From NCBI GenBank assembly GCA_050084985.1, contig JBITNC010000001.1, positions 138,508,001 to 138,572,000 of the forward strand: a DNA stretch of 64,000 nt. Reading direction: 5' to 3'. Source of the stretch: Nageia nagi (lineage: Eukaryota; Pinophyta). Numbering within the stretch: the stretch's first letter is position 1; every line of letters begins with the position of its first letter. Below the pieces are notes generated by a model, which was not told the DNA's origin, made no database searches, and saw only the letters and a list, made by a program, of their open reading frames with translations. Shown here in pieces: positions 22,631 to 33,300 of this stretch. The position numbers and the translations under genes are program-made.

Positions 22631-24269
22631 TCTATTGGTAGCATCCTACCATAGTGGATCCCTTCTTACATTATTCATGAATAAATTGAATTATCCATCA
22701 TGTGTTTTATAGTTTTAATGCATAATGAAGAAACCTTAGTTTTGAGCTCAAGAAATTATTTTTACATTCCTCTGTCTTTTGAATATCTAGTTAGAACAGC
22801 ATATCTCTCAACCTCAACGAATCATGAACTTCTCTCTTAAAAACAAGTCTAAACATAAGTAAAGCAGTTACTTTTGCGGTTTGGTACATTCTGCTATAAC
22901 TTTCCCAGTAGTGAGTGAGCTCAAGCATATTGTATACTATGAGCTTATTGAAGCCAAAACAAGGTAAGTATGATTATCCTTTGATTGATATCTTATTATC
23001 TATCTGATAATTTTAAGTTGAAAGGAAGCGATATTTTATATATTTTATGAACTCTAATGATATTTTTTTCACTTGGGATAACAATGATAATAATCTGAAG
23101 ACTATCAAACAATTAGTATTTAGGGTGAATGTTGATTAGATCTAGCATACAATAAGATTAAGTCCTCTAACAATTTCAAATTCTCAATAGTTGGATTTGA
23201 TTATTTTATATTTGTAAGTAGTTGACAAAATCATTTTTTATCTTCATTTTGTCCTTCCTGTCGAAATATCTTATACAATATTATAATAATTAAAAATTCT
23301 TACAATAATAATTTGCATACTTGTAACTTACATATGGTCATCTATGGATATCAGGTGGTAATTATCCTAAATGGCTCACCAAATTGATTGAACTTCCTCT
23401 AAAATAGATGTTAGAATATTGCAAAAAAACTTGATGAAGGTGTGAATCTATCTATTTTAATAAAGCTCATCTCATCAATCAATGCATATTTTATATGTTG
23501 TAACTTTTTTTCAAAATTCATTAATTTTGTTCCTTCCAAAACATTTCATCCAACATTCAAAGGAAAAAATAATCGACTACATTCATCTATCAATACATAT
23601 TTTTTATTTTTTATTTTTAGCTATTGAATACATTGCTTTATGTATAATAACTATTTCATCACATATTACCTAACTTGATAAAAAAAATTCTAAAACCTTT
23701 TTTAAGATATTATAATAATATGTTAATATATTATAATAATATATGTTAATATGTTTTACGTAATATTATTGAGATTTGTATTTAATAACAAATCATATAT
23801 ACTTTAAAAAAATAGAAAAATATTATGTACAGAGTTAAATGCATAATGAAAGTAGCTTAAAAAATACCACATCAAAATGTTTCATGTATATCATCTTCTT
23901 TAAAGTTTAATTGATTATATTATGTCATTATATACCATACATTTTTATCTACTATGAATACAATCTACCTATGTTTGAAGTATTTAATAAATATAATATG
24001 ATGCATATAATCATACAATATACATTTAGATACTCATAATTTATTAAGAATATATATCTTATACAAAAATAGAAGTACTGAGTTCAATATCAAAGTTATA
24101 TTTGTTTATCAAAATTGAATAAAATCAATAGATGAAGTTATAGTTTTAAATATAATTGATATATTTTATACAATTGGTATTATAATATAAAACTCTTATA
24201 TCCAATCAAAATTAAACATCTCTCTGAATAATGTTGTAAACAAAAATTCTTTTAGATGATAATCTTGGT

Positions 24270-24395
24270 CCTCCTTTCTATAAGGGAAGAGGGAAGTCAA
24301 CGAACCAGCTCCCTTCTTTCCTACAAATTGAATTTGGAACTTATAAAGAGTTAAAGTATACTACAAATAATTTTCAACCAATATTTTTGCTTCTT
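24270..24395 (+). pseudogene. Possible receptor-kinase juxtamembrane scrap, copy 1
   Basis: The frame reads GRGKSTNQLPSFLQIEFGTY and KELKYTTNNFQP. A segment like FTYKEL..AT..F is the usual start of the kinase domain in plant receptor-like kinases. No glycine loop or catalytic motif follows, so the call rests on about 12 residues. The same scrap is at 30415-30535. Confidence 0.25.
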
Positions 24396-24670
24396 CTTAG
24401 TATTAAACTTAAATTTAGAATAAAAATAATAATAAAAACCAAGTCTTTATACGAATTAAATAGTAGTACCAAATTATGTAAGTAAATGTAAATCTTACTA
24501 TATCAAATAAAATGATATGATTATAAGAACATGAAATAAAATATATATAATACCATTTAAAAATAAGAGACAATTGTAGCTTAATGAAATAATTTCATAT
24601 TCATCATACCAGATGGATGTTTTCCTTCTTTCATCTCTCAAGGAGAGAGTCATAAATTGATGAGAGCCTA

Positions 24671-25387
24671 AAGGGTAAGTGCAAGAAGATGAGTCCCACT
24701 TTTGGCAAAAAAGTTGAAGTATTTTCTCTAATTTTTAGGTTTTCTCAAAATTGATCTCAAAATTTGAAGCATTTAGAGTCTGATTCTTGAAAAAGGTCAC
24801 TTATGTAAAAATTTATTTCTAAATTAATGTTTGGTAGGTATATTTAAAAGCCACTATTTAAAAATAAAATTTCAGGACCATACCCCCATTGTGTATTTTA
24901 AAATCCTTTTGAGAAAATATACCTAAGATACTAAATATTGTGGAGGAGTTTTTTGTCATTTTTCCATGAATATTTTATTTTCAAAAATTGCTTGTGTCCG
25001 CCAAGTATAATTTGACCTAAACTTATCATTTTTAATTTGTTTTTTTTTTATCTTGTGAATAATTGTATGCAAATTGTGCACATATATTATTTTTTTCACA
25101 ATTCCCAAAATATAAAATATTATTAAACAAATACAAAACCAATTATTTAAAAAATATAATTTCAAGACCATACCCATCATGTCTGTCAAGCATAATTGGA
25201 CCTAAATTAAAATATATTTTTAAATCCTTTTGGTTAAAGATAAATAAGACATTAAATATTATGGAGGATATTTTTTTATTTTTTTTCATGAATATTTTAT
25301 TTTTTTATTAATTTTTATTGGCCATGATTATCATTTCAAAAATTGCTTATGTCTGGTAAGCATAATTTCAATAAAACTTATCATTTT
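24671..25387. mobile_element. TIR-bounded AT-rich insertion, copy 1 (cut by gap)
   Basis: Begins GGTAAGTGCAAGAAGATGAG, the same end as the complete copy at 30821-31740. Inside are two diverged ~350-base repeats (each with TTTCA(G/A)GACCATACC and AAGCATAATT). The right end falls in the gap. No transposase is encoded. Confidence 0.65.
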
Positions 25388-25487
25388 NNNNNNNNNNNNN
25401 NNNNNNNNNNNNNNNNNNNNNNNNNNNNNNNNNNNNNNNNNNNNNNNNNNNNNNNNNNNNNNNNNNNNNNNNNNNNNNNNNNNNNNN
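25388..25487. other. Assembly gap, exactly 100 N
   Basis: Placeholder gap inside the insertion. Sequence to its right does not match the equivalent position of copy 2 (31586 onward), so true distance and adjacency are unknown. Confidence 0.99.
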
Positions 25488-26283
25488 CTTTACTTCAAAT
25501 TGTTGGAAATTGTATGAGTACCAAGAGAACCTGATCACTTTTCTTATCTCATCCCTTCATCTGTCCCATTTATGAATTAAAAATTGGGATGCCATTATTT
25601 TCATTATTGATGTGCAAAGATTGATAAAGTAGTGGGAGCAATGATATTTTTGGGAGATCAAGAGAGATCCTATAGAAGGAGGCTTAAAGGAAGTGATAAG
25701 GATACTAATGGTGCAAAGGATCTTCAACATTAGGATAGAAGAATTTTCACCTAGAATGTTCTAATATGGAGGTAAAGTCTAAAGTTCCCTATAGTTTCAT
25801 ATAAATTGCATGCTGACAGTGGTGAGTGTTTATACAAGGAAATCCAAGAATGAGTGGGAGTTGGAAATCCATAAGGTTGGATGGTGCATGGTGTTTTGCA
25901 TGCATGATGAAAGCAAAGGAAAATGGTGCAAGGAAAGACTTGAAGAAGATTGCATTAGGATATGGTTGATCCAAGAAGAACTAGGAGGAGTTCATCGAAC
26001 ATCATAAGAAGAAGATAAAGTTGTACTCTAATCTGAGGCGGTGAATCAAATCTCCAAATGAAAGATTATTGGATATGGAGTCTTTATTTACTATGACAAT
26101 TGAAACAACCAATATTTGATGAAGTTAAAATCATGAAAATATTATGAGGCTAGATAAAATATGCCTGATAAAAATACTAAACCCAATTTGTACGGCTCTT
26201 TTGGTAGCATCCATGTTAGAATAGACACGTTTGTGTTGTGAGCACTAGGTGCAATGTCACTGGCATAACAAATAGCAGTAAGC
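25488..26283. other. No recognised gene
   Basis: A 65-codon open stretch at 25810-26007 (plus; begins MLTVVSVYTRKSKNEWELEI) is rich in Trp and charged residues but matches no family I know. The rest is unassigned. Confidence 0.35.
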
Positions 26284-26284
26284 G

Positions 26285-26922
26285 TTAGACATCTGCAATG
26301 TGTTGAGAGATAGCATAGCTGAAACGAGGAAGCAGCACACGTCTGCGCAGGTAGTCATGGGAATCAATGCCCTTCAAAGATCGGGCAGTTCACTTGCCAG
26401 TTTGTCAGGCCTAAAGAATAAGGGCATCCAATCCAGACTTGAGAAACGCATGTCTACAATCAGGCAAATGGCTGATAGCGTAAGCCTCCAGGCAAAAGCG
26501 CAAGCACGATAATGTGAAGAAGCTTTCATTGCCGTGAACCATGCTAAGGCAATTGCCATCTTGGTGTGTTCTGCGCTAGTGGCTTCATTTTCCGTCAACC
26601 CTCTTAGGATGCCGTCTCTATCTGTATCACTTCGTCTTAGCAATCTACAAGCCAAGCTAAAGCAGAAGTTGAAATGAGAAGATGGAAGTCCAAGAGGTGG
26701 TTGTTGGTTGAGTTAGAGAGGGCAGATGTTGCATTTGATAACCTCAACAATCGACTCAACTCCAACTCCAAGCTGCACATGACTCTTGAACTCTCTGAAA
26801 TCAACACGGCACTCCAAGACTTGGACAGAGCTCTAGCCCTTTTGGATCACAAAATAGACCATCTCTTCAAAGCTTTTATTTCTGCTAGAGTTGCACTCTT
26901 GAACAGCCTTTCTTCTTCTTGA
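26285..26922 (+). pseudogene. DUF241-family gene copy 2, 5-prime truncated pseudogene
   Basis: Matches copy 1 from its LEICNLL segment to the end: LDICNVLRDSIAETRKQH, LQRSGSSLASLSGLKNKG, then SFSVNPLRMPSLSVSL, and from 26674 LLVELERADVAFDNL...TALQDLDRALALLDHKI. The N-terminal half (about 110 codons) is missing. It shares with copy 1 a TAA after the AKAQAR/KVKVG position (near 26509), and has a one-base deletion before 26674 that changes frame. It keeps many CpG sites that are TpG or CpA in copy 1, so it is less decayed. Confidence 0.8.
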
Positions 26923-28000
26923 GATAAGCTCATTCCATTCAATACAGAAGGATACCCAAATTGACCTTTTTTTCTACAATTTGGCCCTTCATGTACATAA
27001 AACTAATTAAAGAAATCACCATTCATTCAAATTTATCTAAATTTGTTGTTGTTTTTTTCAAATTTTTAATGGTTTGATGTTTTTTTTCTTTCGAATTTCT
27101 AATGGTTTGATGTATTTATTTTATATAGTTCTTAACTATTATATTATTGATCTCTTTGTTTTAAAGATGTAAAAGGTATTTGTAAAGGATGTTTCTAACC
27201 ATGAAATAAAATAGATACATTTTTCTTTTCGTGAAACTTGAAAATGTTTTATGTGCGATTTAATGTACTTAACTTATAAAAAAGTTGTACTTAGCTTATA
27301 AAAAGTAAATCCCCTTCTTTACATTTACTATTTTTATTTAACAATAAATGTATGATCTATGATATAAAGTATTTAGCTTGTTAAGGAAGAATTCATTTCT
27401 TGATATTCTATATTTTTATTAAATGGTAAATATGTAACTTGTGACTTAGAGTATTTATCTGTCTAGGGGGAACTAGTTTACTATTTTTATCCTATAATAA
27501 TTGCAGAATTTGCGACCTACGAAGGTGTGTGACAAGGTATTCAATCTAGTCCATTATTTCAACCTCAATGACTTCTACCATTTCCATTATCGTTATGAAG
27601 TCAGCATAAAGATATAAATACCCGAAAGGCAGCATGTTCTACAATTATCTAAGAGGGGAAGTGACCAGTCTAACAATTAGAATGCTCGTTACCTTGGGAA
27701 AATTTGTTAGTATCCTAGGAATAATCATTCTTACATCCGATAATGACTAAATTTCAGTTTGACGATCAAGAGCATATTATAGAAAAAGGATAATTTCTTG
27801 CCCAAATAGGAATTAAGAAATTTATCATAATATTTTACCTTATGATCGATCAAGCATTCAGAAATAGTTTGATACAAGCCATAAAACATGCGTCAAAACC
27901 AAGCAAGTCTTGCCTCACCTAACTCTGTACGTCCAATAACATCTCATATTCCTTTCCAATATCTATAAGGAAACGATATTTTAGTTTAAAAAAATTTATT
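26923..28000. other. No gene seen
   Basis: T-rich sequence after the DUF241 copy, then unassigned AT-rich DNA. The start (CTCATTCCATTCAATACAGAA) still matches the sequence after copy 1 at 16590, showing that the duplicated block includes some 3-prime flank. Confidence 0.5.
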
Positions 28001-28004
28001 TTGA

Positions 28005-28740
28005 AAAGCAGATGTGTAAAGAACTGCTGCACAAGAAATTTAGCTACTTGGAAAGAGAAATTCAGATAAGAGGCTTTTAATTGCCAAGGCTGGAGCTATT
28101 CCACACTTACTGAAATTGTTATCATCATGTTGTGTTGCAACCCAACAGCATGAAGTGATAGATCTTCTAAATTTATCTATTGATAGTTGCATAGAAACAA
28201 GAGAAAGTGCTGCTACGAGTCTTCCTAGCCTGTCTTTTGTGGATGAGAAAAGAATTAGTATTGGAGCTTCAGGTGCCATCCCTCCTTTAGTTGATCTACT
28301 TTGAGATGAAACTCCAAGGGGAAGAAGGGTTCTACTACTCCTCTCTTCAATTTATTCATTTACAATGAAACAATGCTTGGGCTGTTCCGGCTAGAATTGT
28401 TCCTACTTTTATGGAATTATTGTTGAGCAAACCATTGGAATTGTGGATGAAGTTCTTAGTATTCTTGCAAAACTCACTAATCATCAGGAAGGTAGTATTA
28501 CCATTAAAACTTAATCTGCTATTCATATTCTTGTTAATTTGATCCATTTAGGCTCATCGCGTGACAAGGAGAATGTTATTGTTGTATTGCTTGCATTGGG
28601 TGTAAATGATTCCTTTCATTTATGGACAGCATCACAGCTTGGTGTATATAATGACATATTTAAACTTGCACAGATTGGCAATGCAAGAACCAGATGGAAG
28701 GCATGAACTCTTTATAGATTGTCAACAAAGGATAACATAT
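28005..28740 (+). pseudogene. Plant U-box (PUB) type ARM-repeat pseudogene
   Basis: Fragments of consecutive armadillo repeats in several frames: [19 protein letters not shown], then [58 protein letters not shown] and HLWTASQLGVYNDIFKLAQ. This is the repeat order of PUB12/13/14-like E3 ubiquitin ligases, where the U-box binds E2 and the ARM array binds substrates. The U-box is absent. LNLSIDS joins directly to ETRESAA, a loss of about 22 residues. AAAGCAG/ATG near 28003 may mark an old intron end. Stops and frameshifts make it dead. Confidence 0.82.
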
Positions 28741-28879
28741 TCCATAAGTTACAACATTAGTGATTTTATGTCCCTTGTACACCAGAAGGACAAACTCACA
28801 TTTCATATGTGAATTACGACGTCCATTTGATTGCCATTTTGGCAATTGCTGAAGGAGTAAAGCTACCTGAAAGAAACGT

Positions 28880-31585
28880 TAGTTTTGAGCTCAAGAAATT
28901 ATTTTTACTTTCCTCTGTCTTTTGAATATCTAGTTAGAACAGCATATCTCTCAACCTCAACGAATCATGAACTTCTCTCTTAAAAACAAGTCTAAAGATA
29001 AGTAAAGCTGTTACTTTTGTGGTTTGGTACATTCTGCTATAACTTTCCCAGTAGTGAGTGAGCTCAAACATATTGTATACTATGAGCTTATTGAAGCCAA
29101 AACAAGGTAAGTATGATTATCCTTTGATTGATATCTTATTATCTAGTTGATAATTTGAAGTTGAAAGGAAGCGATATTTTATATTTTTTATGAACGCTAA
29201 TGATATTTTTTTCACTTGGGATAACAATGATAATAATCTGAAGATTATCAAACAATTAGTATTTAGGGTGAATGTTGATTAGATCTAGCATACAATAAGA
29301 TTAAGTCCTCTAAAAATTTTAAATTCTCAATAGTTGGATTTGATTTTTTGATATTTGTAAGTAGTTGACAAAATCATTTTTTATCTTCATTTTATCCTTC
29401 CTGTCGAAATACCTTATACAATATTATAATAATTAAAAATTCTTACAATAATAATTTTGCATACTTGTAACTTACATATGGCCATCTATGGATATCAGGT
29501 GGTAATTATCCTAAATGGCTCACCAAAATGATTGAACTTCCTCTAAAATAGATGTTAGAATATTGCTAAAAAACTTGATGAAGGTGTGAATCTATCTATT
29601 TTAATAAAGCTCATCTCATCAATCAATGCATATTTTATATGTTGTAACTTTTCTTCAAAATTTATTAATTTTGTTCCTTCCAAAATATTTCATCCAACAT
29701 TCAAAGGAAAAAATAATCGACTACATTCATCTATCAATACATATTTTATATTTTTTTTATTTTTAGCTATTGAATACATTTCTTTATGTATAATAACTAT
29801 TTCATCACATATTTACCTAACGTTGATAAAAAAAATTCTAAAACCTTTTTTAAGATATTATAATAATGTGTATAGATATTATAATAATATATGTTAATAT
29901 GTTTTAAGTAATATTATTGAGATTTGTATTTAATAACAAATCATATATACATTAAAAAATAGAAAAATATTATGTACAGAGTTAAATGCATAATGAAAGT
30001 AACTTAAAGAATACCACATCAAAATGTTTCATGTATATCATCTTCTTTAAAGTTTAATTGATTATATTATGTCATTATATACCATACATTTTTATCTACT
30101 ATGAATACAATCTACCTATGTTTGGAGTATTTAATAAATATAATATGATGCATATACTCATACACTATACATTTAGATAATCATAATTTATTAAGAATAT
30201 ACATCTTATACAAAAATAGAAATACTGAGTTCAATATCGAAGTTATATTTGTTTATCAAAATTGAATAAAATCAATAGATGAAGTTATAGTTTTAAACAT
30301 AATTGATATATTTTATACAATTGGTATTATAATATAAAAATCTTATATCCAATAAAAATTAAACATCTCTTTGAATAATGTTGTAAACAAAAATTCTTTT
30401 AGATGATAATCTCGGTCCTCCTTTCTACAAGGGAAGAGGGAAGTCAATGAACCAGCTCCCTTCTTTCCTACAAATTGAATTTGGAACTTATAAAGAGTTA
30501 AAGTATACTACAAATAATTTTCAACCAATATTTTTGCTTCTTCTTAGTATTAAACTTAAATTTAGAATGAAAATAATAATAAAAATCAAGTCTTTATACA
30601 AATTAAATAGTAGTACCAAATTATGTAAGTAAATGTAAATCTTATTATATCAAATAAAATGATATGATTATAAGTACATGAAATAAAATATATATAATAC
30701 CATTTAAAAATAAGAGACAATTGTAGGTTAATGAAAGAATTTCATATTCATCATACCAGATGGATGTTTTCCTTCTTTAATCTCTCAAGGAGAGAGTCAT
30801 AAATTGATGAGAGACTAAAGGGTAAGTGGAAGAAGATGAGTCCCATTTTTGGCAAAAAAGTTGAAGTATTTTCTCCAATTTTTAGATTATCTCAAAATTT
30901 GAAGCATTTAGAGTATGATTCTTGCAAAATGTCACTTATGTAAAAATTTATTTCTAAATTAATATTTGGTAGGTATATTTAAAAGCCACTATTTAAAAAA
31001 TAAAATTTCAGGACCATACCCCCATTATGTCAACAAGCATAATTGGACCTAAATCAAAATATATTTTAAAATCCTTTTGAGAAAATATACTTAAGATACT
31101 AAATATTGTGGAGGATTTTTTTGTAATTTTTCCATGAATATTTTATTTTTTATTAATTTTTTGATAACTATGATTACTAGTTCAAAAATTGCTTATTAGC
31201 CAAGCATAATTTGACCTAAACTTATCATTTTTAATTTGTTTTTTTTTATCTTATGAATAATTATATGCAAATTATGCACATATATTATTTTTTCACAATT
31301 CCCAAAAGATAAAATATTATTAAACAAATGCAAAACCAATTATTTAAAAAATATAATTTCAAGACCATAGCCATCATGTCTGTCAAGCATAATTGGACAT
31401 AAATTAAAATATCTTTTTAAATCCTTTTGGTTAAAGATAAATAAGACACTAAATATTGTGGAGGATATTTTTTATATTTTTTTCATGAATATATTATTTT
31501 TTTATTAATTTTTATTGGCCATGATTATCATTTCAAAAATTGCTTATGTCTAGTAAGCATAATTTCAATAAAACTTATCATTTTT
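28880..31585 (+). repeat. Segmental duplication, copy 2
   Basis: Direct duplicate of 22735-25387 at about 3 percent divergence in the part compared. It is complete through the TIR-bounded insertion and continues into flank similar to 15120-15200 after 31742. Copy 2 is preceded by the ARM pseudogene; copy 1 is not, so the left breakpoint lies at about 22735/28878. Confidence 0.92.
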
Positions 31586-31740
31586 TTATTTATTTTTTAT
31601 TTAACTTGTTAAGAATTACATATCAATTATGCACAAAAAAAAATCATAATTCTAAAAAAATAAAAATTTATTAAATAAATACAAAAACCTAATAGTTCAT
31701 AAAACTTCCTTTAAAGTGGGACTCATCTTCTTGCACTTAC
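30821..31740. mobile_element. TIR-bounded AT-rich insertion (MITE-like), complete copy
   Basis: About 920 bases flanked by ~30-base inverted repeats: GGTAAGTGGAAGAAGATGAG at the left and its complement CTCATCTTCTTGCACTTACC at the right (31722-31741). The inside is two diverged direct repeats of about 355 bases (near 30965-31320 and 31325-31690) and no transposase. The flank at 15115 lacks the insertion. Target-site duplication is unclear: left flank GAGACTAAA, right flank CTTGAATA, uninserted site GAGAGCCTTGATATT. Superfamily not assigned. Confidence 0.72.
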
Positions 31741-31742
31741 CT

Positions 31743-33072
31743 TGAATATTAGTCATGGAATATGGAAATATTTTTATGAAAAAGAAAATTTGTTGGTTTA
31801 AGATAACATAATGACATAATCTCTTGAAGCCGAAGAATCTCATTATGTCCTTTGTACAATTTTGAACTCAAGAGTAAATTTTATTAGCTTATTTCTCAAC
31901 ATATAATATTTCAAGTATTTTTTTATAAGCATATGTTGCTTCTAAAGCTTCATGATGAACAATGTAATGAATATCAATTAAATTTGGTAAATCTATTTTT
32001 AAAAGTGTTATAAATATATTTTAACTTCCAACCATTGATGATGCAAATCTATAGAAATACTACCAAACCATCACTTAAAAGTCCCCTTTCATATTTTAAA
32101 TTATTAATTGCATCATTTAATATTTTTTATTTTCCAATATAAATATTTAAAAGTTTATAACTATAAAAATGGTGGTTCCACTCCTTTTAAATCTAAAAAT
32201 TGTACCATATACTATAAGGTACTTAGCCAAACTATGATTTGTGATTTCATCTAACACAAAAGAAAATAAAGGACTATCTCACATTCTTATAATTTATTCC
32301 TCTTCTAAATATTAAGATACAAGGAAAATAAATTTATTTCTTGCCAAGTAATTTATATATGGTATGAAATCTTTGTTCTTTCGTATATTTGATGTTTGTA
32401 ATGGTAGTGTAACAGAAAATAAATAGAAATAGAAATATATTTTAATATCCATAGAGTATCATCCAAGAAAGTGCTAGGGTTGAGAACCATAGGTATTGAC
32501 AAAAAAAATAAAATAATAAAACTATATTATCAATAGTGAGGAAAGAAAATTGGTGATACATAGCATTCGTCCAAGCTATGATGGGATTGTGCCTATATGA
32601 GATATGAGATGATATTAAATATAACTTATAAGTATACAAAATAGATCAAATTATAAATTGAGATGGAATATTTTGACCATTATACAAATATTTTATAGTT
32701 TTTATGTAAATTAGACTTTTTGTAAGGTTTTGATTCTTAGCATTGATTGCCTTGATGTTAAATTACACTATAGTTTGTGTTTGAGATATTATTGGAGAGT
32801 GAGAGATTGTTATAGTGAGGTTGTATTGTACTAAAGAGGAGGATTATAGCATGGTTATGTTTCTGATGTATATATTTATTTCTTAGAGAAGGAATTGAAA
32901 TAGGATGGTAGTTTCTATAGATAAATAGTCTACTTTGGGTGAACCTCATTAAATTTGGCTCTTATTTGTATGTTTTAGATTTGTGATTGTTTTATTTGCC
33001 CTCTTTCATTAAAGTAGTAGTAAAAATGTTGTTAAATATTATTTAATAATAAAATAATCCAACAATGAAAGT
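31743..33072. other. No gene; left inverted-repeat arm begins about 31970
   Basis: The first ~100 bases resemble the DUF241 upstream flank at 15130. From about 31970 to the right, sequence is the reverse complement of DNA running leftwards from 62565. 32440-32640 minus strand contains a LINE 3-prime scrap. Confidence 0.6.
32440..32640 (-). mobile_element. LINE 3-prime end scrap (left arm)
   Basis: Reading minus, AATCCCATCATAGC...TAGCATTCGTCC and CACCAATTTTC match 61920-62060 and, more loosely, the 3-prime end of the LINE at 22010-22170 (minus-strand peptide QFSFLTIDNIVLLFYFF versus the LINE tail). A 5-prime truncated LINE copy is the simplest reading. Confidence 0.55.
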
Positions 33073-33300
33073 GTGATTGATATTCAAAATCAATCTATTA
33101 TGCATATTCTTATTGATTTGATCCATTTAGGCTCATATTGTAATAAAGAGAATGTTATTTTATTGCCGTGCATTTGCAAGAGCTTTAAAGAAGGTGAGAA
33201 CTCTTTTGGAGCTTGTGAGAAAAGAAGAAAATATTTCTTAAGTTATAATATTAGTCATTTTATATCCCCTATATAACAAAAGGCCAAACTCACATTTCAT
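33073..33300 (+). pseudogene. ARM-repeat (PUB-like) scrap, left arm
   Basis: Matches 28510-28800: ATTCATATTCTT.TT.ATTTGATCCATTTAGGCTCAT and AAGGAGAATGTTATT-like text, with peptide HILIDLIHLGS...KENVILLPC. The sequence after it (33380-33620) matches 28880-29110, so this is an older, more diverged copy of the same locus. Confidence 0.65.

Larger units (their letters stand above)
22735..25387 (+). repeat. Segmental duplication, copy 1
   Basis: Direct duplicate of 28880-31585, about 3 percent different over the first 205 bases compared (6 changes). It holds AT-rich sequence, possible exon edges such as GCCAAAACAAG/GTAAGTATG near 22960 and ATCAG/GTGGTAATTATCC near 23355, the DUF241-type upstream block and the left part of a TIR-bounded insertion. 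Copy 1 ends at an assembly gap. Confidence 0.92.

Noticed and set aside
22940-23370. An exon pair with good splice-like edges (AACAAG/GTAAGTATG and ATCAG/GTGG)
   Set aside because: Perfect-looking sites occur by chance in AT-rich DNA; flanking frames are short, contain stops and match no protein. Kept only as a remark in the duplication entry.
25343-25534. Open frame across 25388-25487
   Set aside because: Same artefact: it spans an N gap.
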